DNA of 64,000 nucleotides from Ceratopteris richardii (taxonomy: Eukaryota > Streptophyta > Polypodiopsida > Polypodiales > Pteridaceae), in NCBI GenBank assembly GCA_020310875.1, contig CM035430.1, positions 96,728,866-96,792,865 on the forward strand. The letters are read 5' to 3'. Positions 34,755-46,635 of the stretch are shown in pieces. Every line of letters starts with the position of its first letter. Position 1 is the first letter of the stretch. The position numbers and the translations under genes are program-made. The notes under the pieces were generated by a model that saw only the letters and a program-made list of their open reading frames with translations, ran no database searches and was not told the DNA's origin.

Positions 34755-36420
34755 TCAACCGAAAAGTTGCTGGACCGATTTGCTCTGAGATTTTGTAAGG
34801 GCGAACCACCGTAATTTGAATTTGCCTGCGAATCTATTTGACTTTGCATTATAGAAAAGTACAAGCTGTCCTACCGAAAATACAGGAGTCTTCAGGTTTC
34901 GATCGTGCATCCTTGCCTGTCTTAGTTGAACTTCGTGCATGGTTAAAAGACTGAGCCATCGGTGCTCGTCTAACTCTCTGAGTGTGTCCAACTGAAATGA
35001 CAGTGAATCTTCCGGTAGCAGTTTCTGGGTAATGGCTACTCGTAAACTTGGTATAACTATCTCCATTGGTGCTATTGCTTCTAAGCCATAAGCTAATTTG
35101 AAAGGTGTCAATCCTGTTGTTACCCTGTAGGTAGTCCGGTATGCCCATAACATTGCAGGTAGCAGTTGATCCCATCTTTCCGGTGCTTCCATGATCAATT
35201 TCCGAAGTATATTCAGCAGAGATTTGTTTGTACTTTCGGCCAAACCATTAGCACGCGGATAATAAGGAGAACTAAATTTATGTGTGACCTGGAACGACTG
35301 TGTAAGTGCCTTCATTAAATTGTTTACAAAATGAGTGCCTTGATCTGATACAATTTCCAATGGTCATCCAAAACGTGGAAAGACATCGGTTAGTAGACAC
35401 TTTGCTACCGTAACAGCTGTAGCAGACCGTAAAGCCCAGGCTTCAGCCCATCTGGTTGCATAGTCTATACAGGTCAGTATGTAACGGTTGTTTCTGAAGA
35501 CTGCTGGTGGTGTAATTGGACCGATAAAATCTAGACCCCATTTTTGGAAAGGTTCCAATGGTAAGATGGGTTGCAGAGGAAAGAGATGACGTTGCAGAGG
35601 CTGTCCAGCTCTTTGGAAAGTATCACATTGTTTGACAAACTGTAATATATCTCTGTACATCGTTGGCCACCAGAGACCACTCTGCAAAACTTTCCGGTGA
35701 GTTAGATCTGCAGCAAAGTGGCCACCAAAAGGAATCAAGTGAGCCAAAGTGATAACTGAGTTAACTTCATGCGGTGGAATACATCGAAGTAGGATTCCGG
35801 TGTGATCTACATAATATAATTCTCCAGCAATTAACCGAAATCGGCGGCTAAAAACTGCAATTTTCCTGCGTACTGCTCTAGAAGTCTGAGATGGAAGGCA
35901 ACCATCAGTAAAAAAGGTCAAGATCTGATCATAATATGAAAATGGGATAGGTGGGTCTGCAGAATCTTCATTAATTGGTTCTGACACATAAATCGCGATT
36001 GTCATGTCATCTATGACCACCGGAGCTTCACCGGAATCTAAGCGGGATAAAAAATCTGCTAAGGCATGTGAACTGCCTGGCCGGTGAATGACTTCGTAGT
36101 CAAATTCCTGCAAGAGTAAGACCCATCGCGCTAATCGACCACCTAGATGCTGTTGCCGAACTAGATAGACAAGTGCAGCGTGATCTGCATGAAATGTGAA
36201 TTTACGGCCTAGCAAGTAATGTTTGAATTTCTTGACCGAATATACTAGCCCTAGACATTCTCTTTCTGTTACAGAGTAATTTTTCTCAGTAGGGGCTAAT
36301 CTTCGACTTGCATAATACACTGGTCTGAACCATTTATCAATTTGTTGCATCAACACACTTCCTATTGCTATATCTGAAGCATCGACAAATACATGAAATG
36401 GGTGATCCCAGTCCGGGGGT
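34755..36420 (-). pseudogene. G3 RNase H and integrase region
   Basis: RNase H end with YYASRRLAPTEKNYSVTERE and FTFHADHAALVYLV. A single integrase zinc finger follows (LAHLIPFGGHF ... CDTFQRAG, in which the second Cys position is Phe), then the core: GLDFIGPITPP (Asp), EIVSDQGTHFVNN (Asp), YYPRANGLAESTNK (Glu). Only one H2C2 module is present here, unlike in G1 and G4. The C-terminal part resembles other plant Gypsy integrases. Confidence 0.9.
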
Positions 36421-37349
36421 TGTAAGATAGGAACTTGTGTTTATAAATGCTTTAAACGATCAAATGCTATCTGGCATTCCTGGGTCCATTCAAATTGTCG
36501 AGGTGTTTTGCTGATTAGCTTGTTTAGTGGTATAGCCAGATGAGCAAGCCACCGTAAGTGCCTTCCATGCAACCGTACTTGGCCCATAAAGCGCATAACT
36601 TCTTTTGGAGTAGCTGGCACCGGAGCTTCTAATACTACCGAAATTTTATCTGGATCTACTTGGATACCTTGTGCAGATACAATGTGGCCAAGTAATTTGC
36701 CACATGAGACCGCAAACACTGATTTGTTTGGGTTCAAGCAGAGTCTATACTCTCTGCATTTTTGAAAGCAGCACCGTAAATGGAACAGGTGTGCTATCAT
36801 CTTACCGAAAATTGAAAAATCGTCGAGATATACTTGCATAAATGAAGTGAGATAAGGAGAAAATATCTCCTGCATACATCTTTGAAATGTGCTTGGTGCG
36901 TTTCTCAATCCAAACCACATTACCGTACAAGCAAAGACACCCCAGTTGGTAATAAATGCAGTTTTTGGTATATCTTCTTCGGCCATTCTCACTTGGTTGT
37001 AGCCACTGTATCCATCTAGGAATGAATACATCTCGTGACCTGCTACTCTATCAAGCATGGTATCCAAAAAGGAGTTTGGAAAAGGATCCGGTATGGATGC
37101 TGCATTTAATTTTCGGTAATCTACACAGATTCTCAATTGCTTGTTTTTCTTAAGCACAATCACAATTGGAGAGATCCATTCAGCATGCTCTACTGGTACG
37201 ATGAATCCGACTTTTAATAACCTATCAAGTTTTGCCTTTACCTGAGATGCATAATGGGGATTCATCCGGTAGCTGGTTTGCTTTATCGGTCTTGATTCTG
37301 GCTTCAGCGTGACCCTGTGCTGGTAGATACGGGGGTCCAATCCTTTCAT
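36421..37349 (-). pseudogene. G3 reverse transcriptase
   Basis: Gypsy RT with VEHAEWISPIVIVLKKNKQL, RICVDYRKLNAASIPDPFPN, SFLDGYSGYNQVRMAEEDIP and VYLDDFSIFG (catalytic YLDD), then the connection domain FMGQVRLHGRHLRWLAHLAI. The frame ends as RNase H begins. Order and motifs are those of Ty3/Gypsy. Confidence 0.92.
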
Positions 37350-37385
37350 GTCTCTGTAGTCCCATGCAAAGACGTCAGTGAATTC

Positions 37386-38126
37386 TCAGAGTAGCTGGAT
37401 TAAGCTTGCTTGAAATGTTTCCGGTAAGTTTTGCTTTATATTTACATGACGCGGATGATCTTCATCTCCTAAATTGTAAGTGATCAGCTGATCTTCGGGG
37501 ACATAGAACTGTTGATGTTTTTCTGTGTTGTCTGTTGGTTTAAGAAGTTGCTGTAGTTCATTGTCATGTATCGAAACAATGTCTTCCTTCTTAGCCTCTT
37601 CTGTGATGGGTATTACTGTACAAATTGAAGCATTCCAATTATCTACAACGGTCTGTAGATCAATAGTTCCTAAGGAAATTAAATCAGCGTTATTCTTCAG
37701 AAACTCTTCTTCTTCATCGTCTGACAATCCATCTAGCATATGGACTGGTTCAGCAAAATACGGTCTAGCATGTAGCTCGCAAGGTTGTATAGCATCTAAT
37801 TTTACCACATATCTACGATTGGCATCTTTAAACGTAAGCTCTTGTGCAGACCAGTCCTGTATTACCTTTGCATGCTTCAGCCAAGGTCAGCCGAAAAGAA
37901 GGTTGTAATCCAAAGTGGATTCCGGCAAATCTAGTATAACAAAGGTCATTTTAAAGGTTGTACCTTGTAAAGTGATGGGTACATTCTGAACAAGTCCTAC
38001 GGGATGGACTCTTGATTGATCTTCCATTCTGACATAAAATTGAACTGGTTCGATTTCGGTCCATCCTAATCTTTTGCATACTGCCGCAGTCGCAATGTTA
38101 ACACCAGAGCCTCCATCAGTTAATAC
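37386..38126 (-). pseudogene. G3 protease region and linker
   Basis: On the minus strand near 38126 the sequence reads VLTDGGSGVNIATAAVCKRL, placing Asp-Gly-Gly where retropepsins usually have Asp-Ser/Thr-Gly. A linker with acidic stretches (LDGLSDDEEEEFLKNN) leads to RT. I assign it as the Gypsy protease by position and by the NIA and LLFG-type motifs around it. Confidence 0.7.
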
Positions 38127-38934
38127 CTACGTAATCTTATGATTCTTATACCATACTGTAATCAAGGGGATTGAATGATCAACCGTAGAATCAGGTTCCG
38201 GTTGAATTGCTGCTGTCGCCGGAATACAAGAAGGTACCGGACTGAACTGTTGTTGGAACTGTTGGCAAATCCCAGGTACTAATGCCAGTAGTTGGCCCAG
38301 AGGCAGAGTGATAGATGCCTTAGATAAGATTTCCCAGGCCTGTTTAGATTGATTGATAGACTCTACTGATGTTGAAGTTGATGCCTCTGCTGATGCGGAG
38401 GTGTCTACGGTTGGTAATGTATCTGCTGCTGATGATGTTCCTGCTGCTAACTCCCTTTGTTGTGTTCCTTCCTTTGTTAATGAGGGCTGGGTTACCGGAA
38501 TAGGTTCTGGGAAGACTGGTGGTTCTGCTGTGGTCCATTGACTAGCCTTGTTGTACATTCTGTGTTGTTCACGTATCGCTGGTTCAAATATTTCTGCTGC
38601 TGGTTGCAGTTGTTTACCGGAACGGGTCTGGACTGCAGCAGCCTGTGTCTCCACCGGTGTGATTTTTACCATGTTGGCCATTGGATTTTGACGTTCCTTC
38701 TTCCTTTGATCATACTCAGCTGCATCCTTGCAAAGTCTCCTAATATGTCCAAATTCACCACAAAAATGGCAGCGTGGTGGTGGTAAATTGGGATTTTCTG
38801 GTGGTGTTCCGTTCTGCCAGCGGTTTGCATTATAGTTGTTATTCCTCTGTCCTCGGTAATTTCGATATCCTTGCTGCTGGTTGTTTCTCAATTGTGGAGG
38901 CACATAGTGGTTGGACGGCTGCCCTTGTTCCTGG
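38127..38934 (-). pseudogene. G3 gag C-terminal part with zinc knuckle
   Basis: Asn/Arg/Gln-rich start (QQGYRNYRGQRNNNYNANRW), then a canonical knuckle CHFCGEFGHIRRLC (C-x2-C-x4-H-x4-C), and a long Thr/Ser/Ala/Pro-rich tail. This is the nucleocapsid end of gag. The rest of gag is on the far side of Copia C1 (45751-46526). Confidence 0.85.
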
Positions 38935-38939
38935 ATAAT
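38935..38939. repeat. Target-site duplication of C1, left copy
   Basis: ATAAT directly before the left LTR, matched by ATAAT at 45751-45755 after the right LTR. Confidence 0.92.
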
Positions 38940-40211
38940 TGTTGGAGCAAGTCTATGACAAGCCTAAGTATTGGCTTGAGTCTCACAAAGTCTTAGAAGA
39001 AGCTTTAAAAAGAAGACTATGTAAAGTTCACTTGTGAACTACCTCTTGTAACTTTTGAAGAGTTTACTTAATGTAAAAGTAAGAGAATCTTAAGTGGTTG
39101 AGTCCACTTGATCAAGAATGGAAAGAGGAGCCACGAATTCGTGATTTGTGGTAGGTAGAGAATCAAATCAATCATTGATTGATTGGAGAGTGATTGAGGG
39201 AAGTTAGCCTCCCAAACTCAACTATAAATAGATGGCAGTTTCAGTCGTGGTTAGAGAGACCTATGTGAAGACCTCCAAGAGCTGAGCTTTATGCCACATC
39301 AAGGTGTGATTACAATGCACACATATGTATCAGTAAGTCATTGTATTGTACAAGCAATATACTTTCATTTTCATGATTATTTGAGTTCATCTTTCCATGT
39401 TCTTGTGAAGTGTACTACTCACTGCCATTACTCTCAGTTTTCTCAGTCAGCTTGCAGAGATGTTTTCTCTGAGCTTGGTGCATCATTCTCAGTGATTTAA
39501 CTTGGTAAAGTTATCTCTATAAGTCTACTAAATGCTCACAAATTTTCATGTCATTTGGATGTTGCAATATTCAGTTATGTTCATTTGAAGTCAACAGGGT
39601 CTGTTCATCTTCACTTCTCCGTCAGGTACCCGACTTTTTCACTCATCTTGTCAGAGCCATTTCTCAGTGGTTACTTATTCAAACTCAGTGATTTAAAGCT
39701 TGTTGGATTGAAATTACTGTACAGTATAACCATACAAATTTTGATAATCATTGGATTTCTACATTTTGAGTTATGTTGATTTTTCTGCTCATTGGTCTAT
39801 TTCTATAGCAGCCCGTGAAAATCGGGATGATATCATCACTTGTTAAAACTCATTCTCAGTGTGTGGTTCATTATTTTTGATGAGATTACTCTTGAAAGTT
39901 AGCTCTTTAAGTTGCCTAGACTTCCCCAAGAGGAATTGAGCTAATTGCTGCTGTGCTTAGAGAATTATGTAAAACACTGGACAGGTGTATGAACCAAGAA
40001 TAGCAAGTTTTCACCTCTGAGCTAACTCCAACTTATCTGTTTTGATCTATCTTTTTGAGAGTGATCTTCCAAGGTACATAGGGTGTCTAATACATCCATT
40101 GGAAAGCTAAAAGGACCCACCATATACTTCTGGATTTCATTTGGCTGGTGTAGATCAAGGATTTTGCAACACCTCTTCATCTTCAAGCACATACCTATCC
40201 ATCTCTTCACA
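38940..40211 (+). repeat. C1 5' LTR
   Basis: Starts TGTTGGAGCAAG and ends CTCTTCACA. A likely TATA box (CTATAAATAGATGG) lies at about 39219-39232. Small open frames inside it are not genes. Confidence 0.96.
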
Positions 40212-40212
40212 G

Positions 40213-40224
40213 TGGTATCAGAGC
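40213..40224 (+). other. C1 primer-binding site (initiator tRNA-Met)
   Basis: TGGTATCAGAGC, a perfect 12-base match, one base after the 5' LTR. Confidence 0.96.
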
Positions 40225-40237
40225 AAGGTTGGACAAC

Positions 40238-41710
40238 ATGGAAGATGGATTTCCTTCATCAATTGACAAATTAGACAGAGGTAACTACTCAGCTTGGTCA
40301 TTAAGAATGAAAGCCTATCTCCAAGGTAGAAGTTTATATGGTTATGTGGCTGGAGATGAAGTTATGCCAAGTTTCAGGAACAAAAGTCAACCAACACAAG
40401 AAGAGCAAGAAAGATTGAGCACATGGTGCTCCAAGGATGCACTTGCAAGGTCTTATCTCCTCAACTCTATCTCAGATTTTTTGTTGCCTCACATTAGAAG
40501 TTGTAAGACATCTCAAGAAGTGTGGGATGCACTTGAAGCTTTCTTTTCTTCAAGTACCAAAGCTAGGAAGCATCAACTATGGCTGGAGTTCACAACTCTC
40601 AAGAAGGCTCCCAAACAAAATGTGACTGATTTTGTCACAAAGCTCAAGGACATAGCGGATCAGTTGGGAAGCATTGGAGAGGTAATAGATGAAGAGCAAA
40701 TTGTAAGGCAGGTCATTAATGGATTGAAGGTAGATGATAAGTGGGAAGCATTCACCACACCTATGGATTTGTACATGGACATGCATGTACCTGATTTCAA
40801 CACACTCATTGGACAACTACTTACTCAAGAGGCAAAGCTTATCAAAAATGGAGAAAGCTCTAAAGGTAATCAATCTTCAGCTTTATACACGGATAGAAGC
40901 AAGTCTAAAGATAACAAAGGAAAGGCAAAGAAAGTGGATGATGAAGCAGGTACATATCAAGCTAACTATGCAGGTAGAGGAAGACATGGCAGAGGTAGAG
41001 GAAGAGGAGGTAGACAAGGCAGGGGGAGATCCCAAGACTCCAACTCATGTTCTATTTGTGGATTAACTAATCATACAATTGAAAATTGCTTTAGGAATTC
41101 CAGGAATCAAAGAGGCAGAGGATACAATAGAGGAAGTTATGGCTACTCAAGAGGAAGGTTCAACAACTACCATGGCAACTACAACAACTACAATCATTCA
41201 AACTATCAAGGAGGCTACAAAGGAAGGAGAGACTACAATAACTACACAGAAGACTCAAACAAAGAGGATTCATTATTGATCATGAACATGGCTATGCCAC
41301 AAGGTAAATTTGATGAGCATATTTTCTACATAGATTCAGGTTGTTCAAATCATGTGGCAGGAAATGTGGCACTCCTATCAGATTTAGAAGATCCAAGGAA
41401 TAAGCATGAGGTACAAACAGGAGATGATACAAAACATCCTGTGGAGAAAATAGGCAATGTCAAAGCACCTGATGGAAACATCAACCTACTCAGTAAGGTA
41501 CTCTATGTCCCTACCATTACAAAGAATTTGATAAGTGTTGGGCAGATAGTAGAGAAAGGGTTGCAAGTCAGGTTCACAAAAGCAGGAGCATTTGTTGAAG
41601 ATCCAAGTCAAGGATTCAGAAGAATTGCAAAAGGTGAAAAGACAGGTAGATTGTTCACATTTGAATTACAGGACACTAGAAACATTGCTCTCTTTAATTA
41701 TGGTAGTTAG
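40238..41710 (+). CDS. C1 gag and protease
   Basis: The first ATG (40238) lies 14 bases after the primer site and gives MEDGFPSSIDKLDRGNYSAW; an upstream TTG is unlikely. The gag UBN2-type core spans about residues 60-200 (LLPHIRSCKTSQEVWDALEA). A Gly/Arg-rich stretch is followed by knuckle CSICGLTNHTIENC and a Tyr/Asn/Gly-rich region. The protease site is FYIDSGCSNHVAG (about 41323), then VLYVPTITKNLISVGQIVEK and the GAG-pre-integrase start. Gag forms the particle; the protease matures it. Retroelement gene, fossil in status. Confidence 0.93.
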   Translation: MEDGFPSSIDKLDRGNYSAWSLRMKAYLQGRSLYGYVAGDEVMPSFRNKSQPTQEEQERLSTWCSKDALARSYLLNSISDFLLPHIRSCKTSQEVWDALEAFFSSSTKARKHQLWLEFTTLKKAPKQNVTDFVTKLKDIADQLGSIGEVIDEEQIVRQVINGLKVDDKWEAFTTPMDLYMDMHVPDFNTLIGQLLTQEAKLIKNGESSKGNQSSALYTDRSKSKDNKGKAKKVDDEAGTYQANYAGRGRHGRGRGRGGRQGRGRSQDSNSCSICGLTNHTIENCFRNSRNQRGRGYNRGSYGYSRGRFNNYHGNYNNYNHSNYQGGYKGRRDYNNYTEDSNKEDSLLIMNMAMPQGKFDEHIFYIDSGCSNHVAGNVALLSDLEDPRNKHEVQTGDDTKHPVEKIGNVKAPDGNINLLSKVLYVPTITKNLISVGQIVEKGLQVRFTKAGAFVEDPSQGFRRIAKGEKTGRLFTFELQDTRNIALFNYGS

Positions 41711-41722
41711 ACACTCACAGAA

Positions 41723-42772
41723 TTGGAAGTATGGCACAAAAGGTTAGCACATATTGGTGAAAGGTCATTAAAGCAAATCTGTAGGGACCAAAGTGTACTT
41801 GGACTTCCTAATTTGTCAAAACAACATATGATTTATAAGTGTAGTGCATTTCAATTTGGAAAGTCTCACAGGTTACCATTCATGAAGAAAGGTTATATGC
41901 ATGGAGATCTCTTGGAGTTGGTTCATACAGATGTATGGGGACCTAGCAAGGAAGCTTCAATATCTGGATCAAGGTATTATGTTTCCTTTATTGATGATTG
42001 CAGCAGATGGACTATCCTATTCTTTATGAAACACAAAGATGAAGTTTTTTCATGTTTCAAAAGATATTTGGCTCTTGTGGAGAATCAAACAGGTAAATCA
42101 CTAAAAAGGCTAAGGTCAGATGGAGGGGGAGAATACTTCTCCCATGATTTTGATTCTTTTCTTCAAGAAAGAGGAATCAAAAGAGAGGTAACTACAAGGT
42201 ACACTCCTGAGCAAAATGGAGTGGCAGAAAGGAGGAATAGGACAATTGTTGAAGCTGCAAGGTCTATGTTAAATGAAAAGCATTTACCTAATTACTTATG
42301 GGTTGAGGCTGTATCTACAGCCACTTACTTGATTAACAGGTTGCCTTCAAAATCCCTTGATGGGATGACTCCATATGAGGCTTGGAATGGAAGAAGACCA
42401 AGCTTAGATCATTGTAAAATTTTTGGATGTATTGCTTTTGCTCATGTTCCTTCACATGTTAGAGGCAAGATGGATCCAAAGGCAGAAAGGTGTGTATTTA
42501 TTGGATATGACAACAATCAAAAGGGCTACAGGTTATACAACCCTACCAACAAAGGATTCTTGGTAAGCAGAGATGTAGTTTTTGATGAGAACAATTCATG
42601 GTATGAAGATTCATGCAGGAAGGTCAATTTACCATATAATCTTGAAGAAGATTTTCCAAAGCTTGGTAGAGAACACCCGAAGATTGAAGAACAAGACACC
42701 TCAGAGGATGATGAAGAATCTCAGATGGAAAAGATCAAAGCATGGAAGTCTAAAGGTAAAGCAAAATTGTAG
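41723..42772 (+). pseudogene. C1 integrase region
   Basis: GAG-pre-integrase (EVWHKRLAHIGERSLKQI), then the core with LVHTDVWGPS (Asp), LRSDGGGEYFSHDF (Asp) and TPEQNGVAERRNRTIVEAAR (Glu). The C-terminal part has FGCIAFAHVPSHVRGKM and FIGYDNNQKGYRLYNPT, which is typical of plant Copia. It follows gag-protease as Copia order requires. Confidence 0.94.
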
Positions 42773-42939
42773 GAACTTGGACATGAGGCAGAATCATCAC
42801 ATCATGGCCTAAGAAGATCTATGAGGGGAAAGAAAAAACCAGAAAGGTATGGGTTTGACACCTCATTAGTAACTAAACATTCTATCTACATAGAATAGGA
42901 CATAAACCAAGAGGAGCCATCATCATTTGAAGAGGCCAA

Positions 42940-44440
42940 AGAAAAAACAGAATGGAAGCATGCAATGAAGGAAGAGATTGAAGCACTTGAGGAAAACAAC
43001 ACTTGGGATTTGGTGCCCAAGACTTCATCCATGAAGGTAATAGGCTCAAGATGGGTCTATAAACTCAAGAAGAATTCTGATGGTTCCATTAACAGGTATA
43101 AGGCAAGGCTTGTAGCAAAAGGCTTTGCACAAGCTCAGGGAATTGATTATGAGGAGACCTTCTCTCCTGTGGCAAAGATGCCTACTATTAGGGTTTTGCT
43201 TAGTATTGCCTCTTCCAAGAATTGGAAGATACTTCAACTAGATGTAAAGAATGCATTTTTGAATGGTTGGATAACAGAAGAGGTATATATGGCATAACCA
43301 CCTGGTTTTGAGAATCAAGTTTATCCTGATTATGTGTGTAAACTTAACAAAGCATTGTATGGTCTCAAGCAAGCTCCAAGAGCTTGGAATTTCAGGCTTG
43401 TTTCATTCTTGCAGGAGAAAGGCTTTCAACCAAGCAAGGCAGATCCTTCACTCTTTATTTAAAAGAGTAATTCTGAGGTCATCTACCTATGTGTATATGT
43501 AGATGATATTATATTGACAGGAAATGATGCAGATGGTATGAAGAAGATCAAAGATCAGATGAGAGAAGAGTTCAAGATAAGTGATTTGGGTTCACTTACC
43601 TACTTCCTAGGTTTGGAAGTTGTCTACAAAGATCATGGTTTGTTTCTCACTCAAAGAAAGTACACTAAGGACATTTTGGCAAAATTCAAGATGCAAGATT
43701 GTAAGATTGCAGGTACTCCAATGGAGGTCAATCACAAATTGAGCTCACATGAAGGTGAACTCATAGAGGACATCACATCATATCAAAGTCTAGTGGGTAA
43801 TCTCAACTATGCCACATTGACAAGAGTAGATATATGTTACAGTGTGAGTGTTCTAAGTCAATTTATGCACACACCAAGGAAACCACATATGGATGCTGCC
43901 AAAAGGATTCTCAAGTATCTCAAAGGAACCATAAATGAAGGACTTTATTATCCTTATGTATCTGATTTAGGTTTGAAGCTATTTTCTGATGCAGATTGGG
44001 CTGGCTCCAAGGAAGATAGAAGGAGCACTTCAGGTTATCTTACCTTTGCAGGTTCAAAGCTTATTTCATGGTCATCCAAGAAGCAACCCACAGTTGCTCT
44101 CTCTTCTACTGAAGCTGAATATAGAGGTCTTGCCATAGCTACACAAGAAGCTATGTGGATGAAGACATTATTCAAAGATCTTGGATTGGAGTTTGGAACT
44201 CCAACTATTTTTGGTGACAATATGAGTTCTATTCATTTGGCTGCTAATCCTATTTTTCATGCAAGGACTAAACATATTGAAGTTCAATATCACTATGTAC
44301 GAGAGAAGGTTCTAAGCAAAGAGATTTAAATATCATATGTGTCCACTCATCAACAATGTGCAGATATTCTAACCAAAGCATTGGATGGTACAAAGCTTTG
44401 CAAATTCAAGGCTATGATTGGTTTGCAGGTAATCTTGGAA
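42940..44440 (+). pseudogene. C1 reverse transcriptase and RNase H region
   Basis: RT blocks: [40 protein letters not shown] and the catalytic VDDIILTGND region near 43500. RNase H: FSDADWAGSKEDRRSTSGYL, SSTEAEYRGLAIATQEAMWM and TKHIEVQYHYVREKVLSKEI, with a CADILTKALDGTK-like end near 44360-44400. The polypurine tract begins about 25 bp after the end. Confidence 0.94.
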
Positions 44441-44466
44441 GATTGAAGACCTCAAGCATACTTGGC

Positions 44467-44478
44467 TTGAGGGGGAGC
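44467..44478 (+). other. C1 polypurine tract
   Basis: TTGAGGGGGAGC directly before the 3' LTR. Confidence 0.93.
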
Positions 44479-45750
44479 TATTGGAGCAAGTCTATGACAA
44501 GCCTAAGTATTGGCTTGAGTCTCACAAAGTCTTAGAAGAAGCTTTAAAAAGAAGACTATGTAAAGTTCACTTGTGAACTACCTCTTGTAACTTTTGAAGA
44601 GTTTACTTAATGTAAAAGTAAGAGAATCTTAAGTGGTTGAGTCCACTTGATCAAGAATGGAAAGAGGAGCCACGAATTTGTGATTTGTGGTAGGTAGAGA
44701 ATCAAATCAATCATTGATTGATTGGAGAGTGATTGAGGGAAGTTAGCCTCCCAAACTCAACTATAAATAGATGGCAGTTTTAGTCGTGGTTAGAGAGACC
44801 TATGTGAAGACCTCCAAGAGCTGAGCTTTATGCCATATCAAGGTGTGATTACAATGCACACATATGTATCAGTAAGTCATTGTATTGTACAAGCAATATA
44901 CTTTCATTTTCATGATTATTTGAGTTCATCTTTCCATGTTCTTGTGAAGTGTACTACTCACTGCCATTACTCTCAGTTTTCTCAGTCAGCTTGCAGAGAT
45001 GTTTTCTCTGATCTTGGTGCATAATTTTCAGTGATTTAACTTGATAAAGTTAGCTCTATAAGTCTACTATATGCTCACAAATTTTCATGTCATTTGGATG
45101 TTGCAATCTTCAGTTATGTTCATTTGAAGTCAACAGGGTCTGTTCATCTTCACTTCTCTGTCAGGTACCCGACTTTTTCACTCATCTTGTCAGAGCCATT
45201 TCTCAGTGGTTACTTATCCAAATTCAGTGATTTAAAGCTTGTTGGATTGAGATTACTATCTAGTATAACCATACAAACTTTGATAATCATTGGAGTTCTA
45301 CATTTTGAGTTATGGTGATTTTTCTGCTCACTGGTCTATTTCTGTAGCAGCCCGTGAAAATCGGGATGATGTCATCACTTGTTAAAACTCATTCTCAGTG
45401 TGTGGTTCACTATTTTTGATGAGATTACTCTTGAAAGTTAGCTCTTTAAGTTGCCTAGACTTCCCCAAGAGGAATTGAGCTAACTGCTGCTGTGCTTAGA
45501 GAATTATGTAAAACACTGGACAGGTGTATGAAGCAAGAATATCAAGTTTTCACCTCTGAGCTAACTCCAACTTATCTGTTTTGATCTATATTTTTGAGAG
45601 TGATCTTCCAAGGTACATAGGGTGTCTAATACATCCATTGGCAAGCTAAAAGGGCCCACCATATACTCCTGGAGTTCATTTGGCTGGTGTAGATCAAGGA
45701 TTTTGCAACACCTCTTCATCTTCAAGCACATACCTATCCACCTTTTCACA
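44479..45750 (+). repeat. C1 3' LTR
   Basis: 1272 bp, equal in length to the 5' LTR. Starts TATTGGAGCAAG and ends CTTTTCACA, then the target duplication ATAAT. Confidence 0.96.
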
Positions 45751-46526
45751 ATAATTGCATTGACAGTCGCTGTTCCCTGTACTCTAGCGTTGTATGCGCA
45801 GTTTTTGGTGGTGTGTCCGGCAGTGTTGCAGATAGCGCAGAATGTGTGATTAAGTGCGCAATTGGCACTGGTATGTCTTGAATTTTTGCATGTGTTACAG
45901 TATACTTGTCTAGTCATATCTTCTGCAACATTTTTGTTTGCTTTTAACCATTCCAAATCTTCTGTAAATCCACCGACTTTGTGTTCCAGTTGCAGAGTCA
46001 TTGCAATGACTGCATCGAGGGACATGGCTCCGACACATCTTATGATCATGATCTGCTTAAGTTGTGGAACCAAGCCATTGATGAACCACTGAGTGATAAC
46101 GTCATCTGGCAAGTTAGCGTGGGCTAATGGTAGCTCCCTTAAGTGTGTTGTGAAGAGAGTAGCATACTCCTGTACGGTTTGATTTGGTTTCTGTCTATTG
46201 TTTTGCAGATAGTCAAAAATTTTGGCTGGATTCTTTTTTAGTCTGAATCGCTGTAGAAAAGCATCTCGTACTGCTTCGTAGGTGCCGAAATGATTAATAT
46301 CATATTCTGTAAGCCATCTAGCTGCTTCATTAACAAGTGTAGATTGGAAGACAATGGCTTTGTAGGCCTGATCCGGTGGATGGTTGAGAACTGCGTAGCT
46401 TATCTCGAAAGTGCGTACGTGAGCATCCAGATCATCTCCTAGAAATCCACCAAACTTCGTGTATGTCACTTCCGTTGGAGGTGGCCTGAGTGGACATGAC
46501 TGTTGTTGTTGTTGTTGTCCGTTCAT
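45751..46526 (-). pseudogene. G3 gag N-terminal part
   Basis: Begins MNGQQQQQQSCPLRPPPTEV. The Gypsy gag core has RFRLKKNPAKIFDYLQNNRQ and VQEYATLFTTHLRELPLAHA, then two canonical knuckles CNTCKNSRHTSANC and CAICNTAGHTTKNC. The open frame continues to 45561, but those last residues are translated C1 LTR and do not belong to gag. This protein would form the G3 particle. Confidence 0.9.
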
Positions 46527-46635
46527 CGTGAGTGTATTATACCTTCCTTCTGTATCTAGGGTCTGAATATCTGAACTACTGGAATCTGTATCGTCGGATG
46601 GCGCACTTTTCGGTGCGATTATTAAGTAGAAAAGT
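46527..46635 (-). other. G3 leader between right LTR and gag
   Basis: About 110 bp. It contains a short hairpin, CGCAC-TTTTCG-GTGCG, at about 46603-46618. I see no convincing primer site here. Confidence 0.5.

Larger units (their letters stand above)
38940..45750 (+). mobile_element. Ty1/Copia LTR retrotransposon C1, structurally complete
   Basis: 6811 bp with two LTRs of exactly 1272 bp (38940-40211, 44479-45750), a perfect initiator tRNA-Met primer site, gag, protease, integrase, RT, RNase H, polypurine tract (44467-44478) and a 5-bp target duplication ATAAT. It is inserted in the gag of G3. The LTRs differ at about 35 of 1272 sites by eye (about 3%), so it is fairly recent. It has a few breaks in its coding part. 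The relic at 7330-7560 belongs to the same family. Confidence 0.97.

Noticed and set aside
39291-39779. Small frames in the C1 LTR, repeated at 44830-45318
   Set aside because: They lie within LTR sequence and are duplicated only because the LTR is.
45561-45750. C-terminal extension of the G3 gag frame
   Set aside because: It is translated C1 LTR sequence read across the insertion point.
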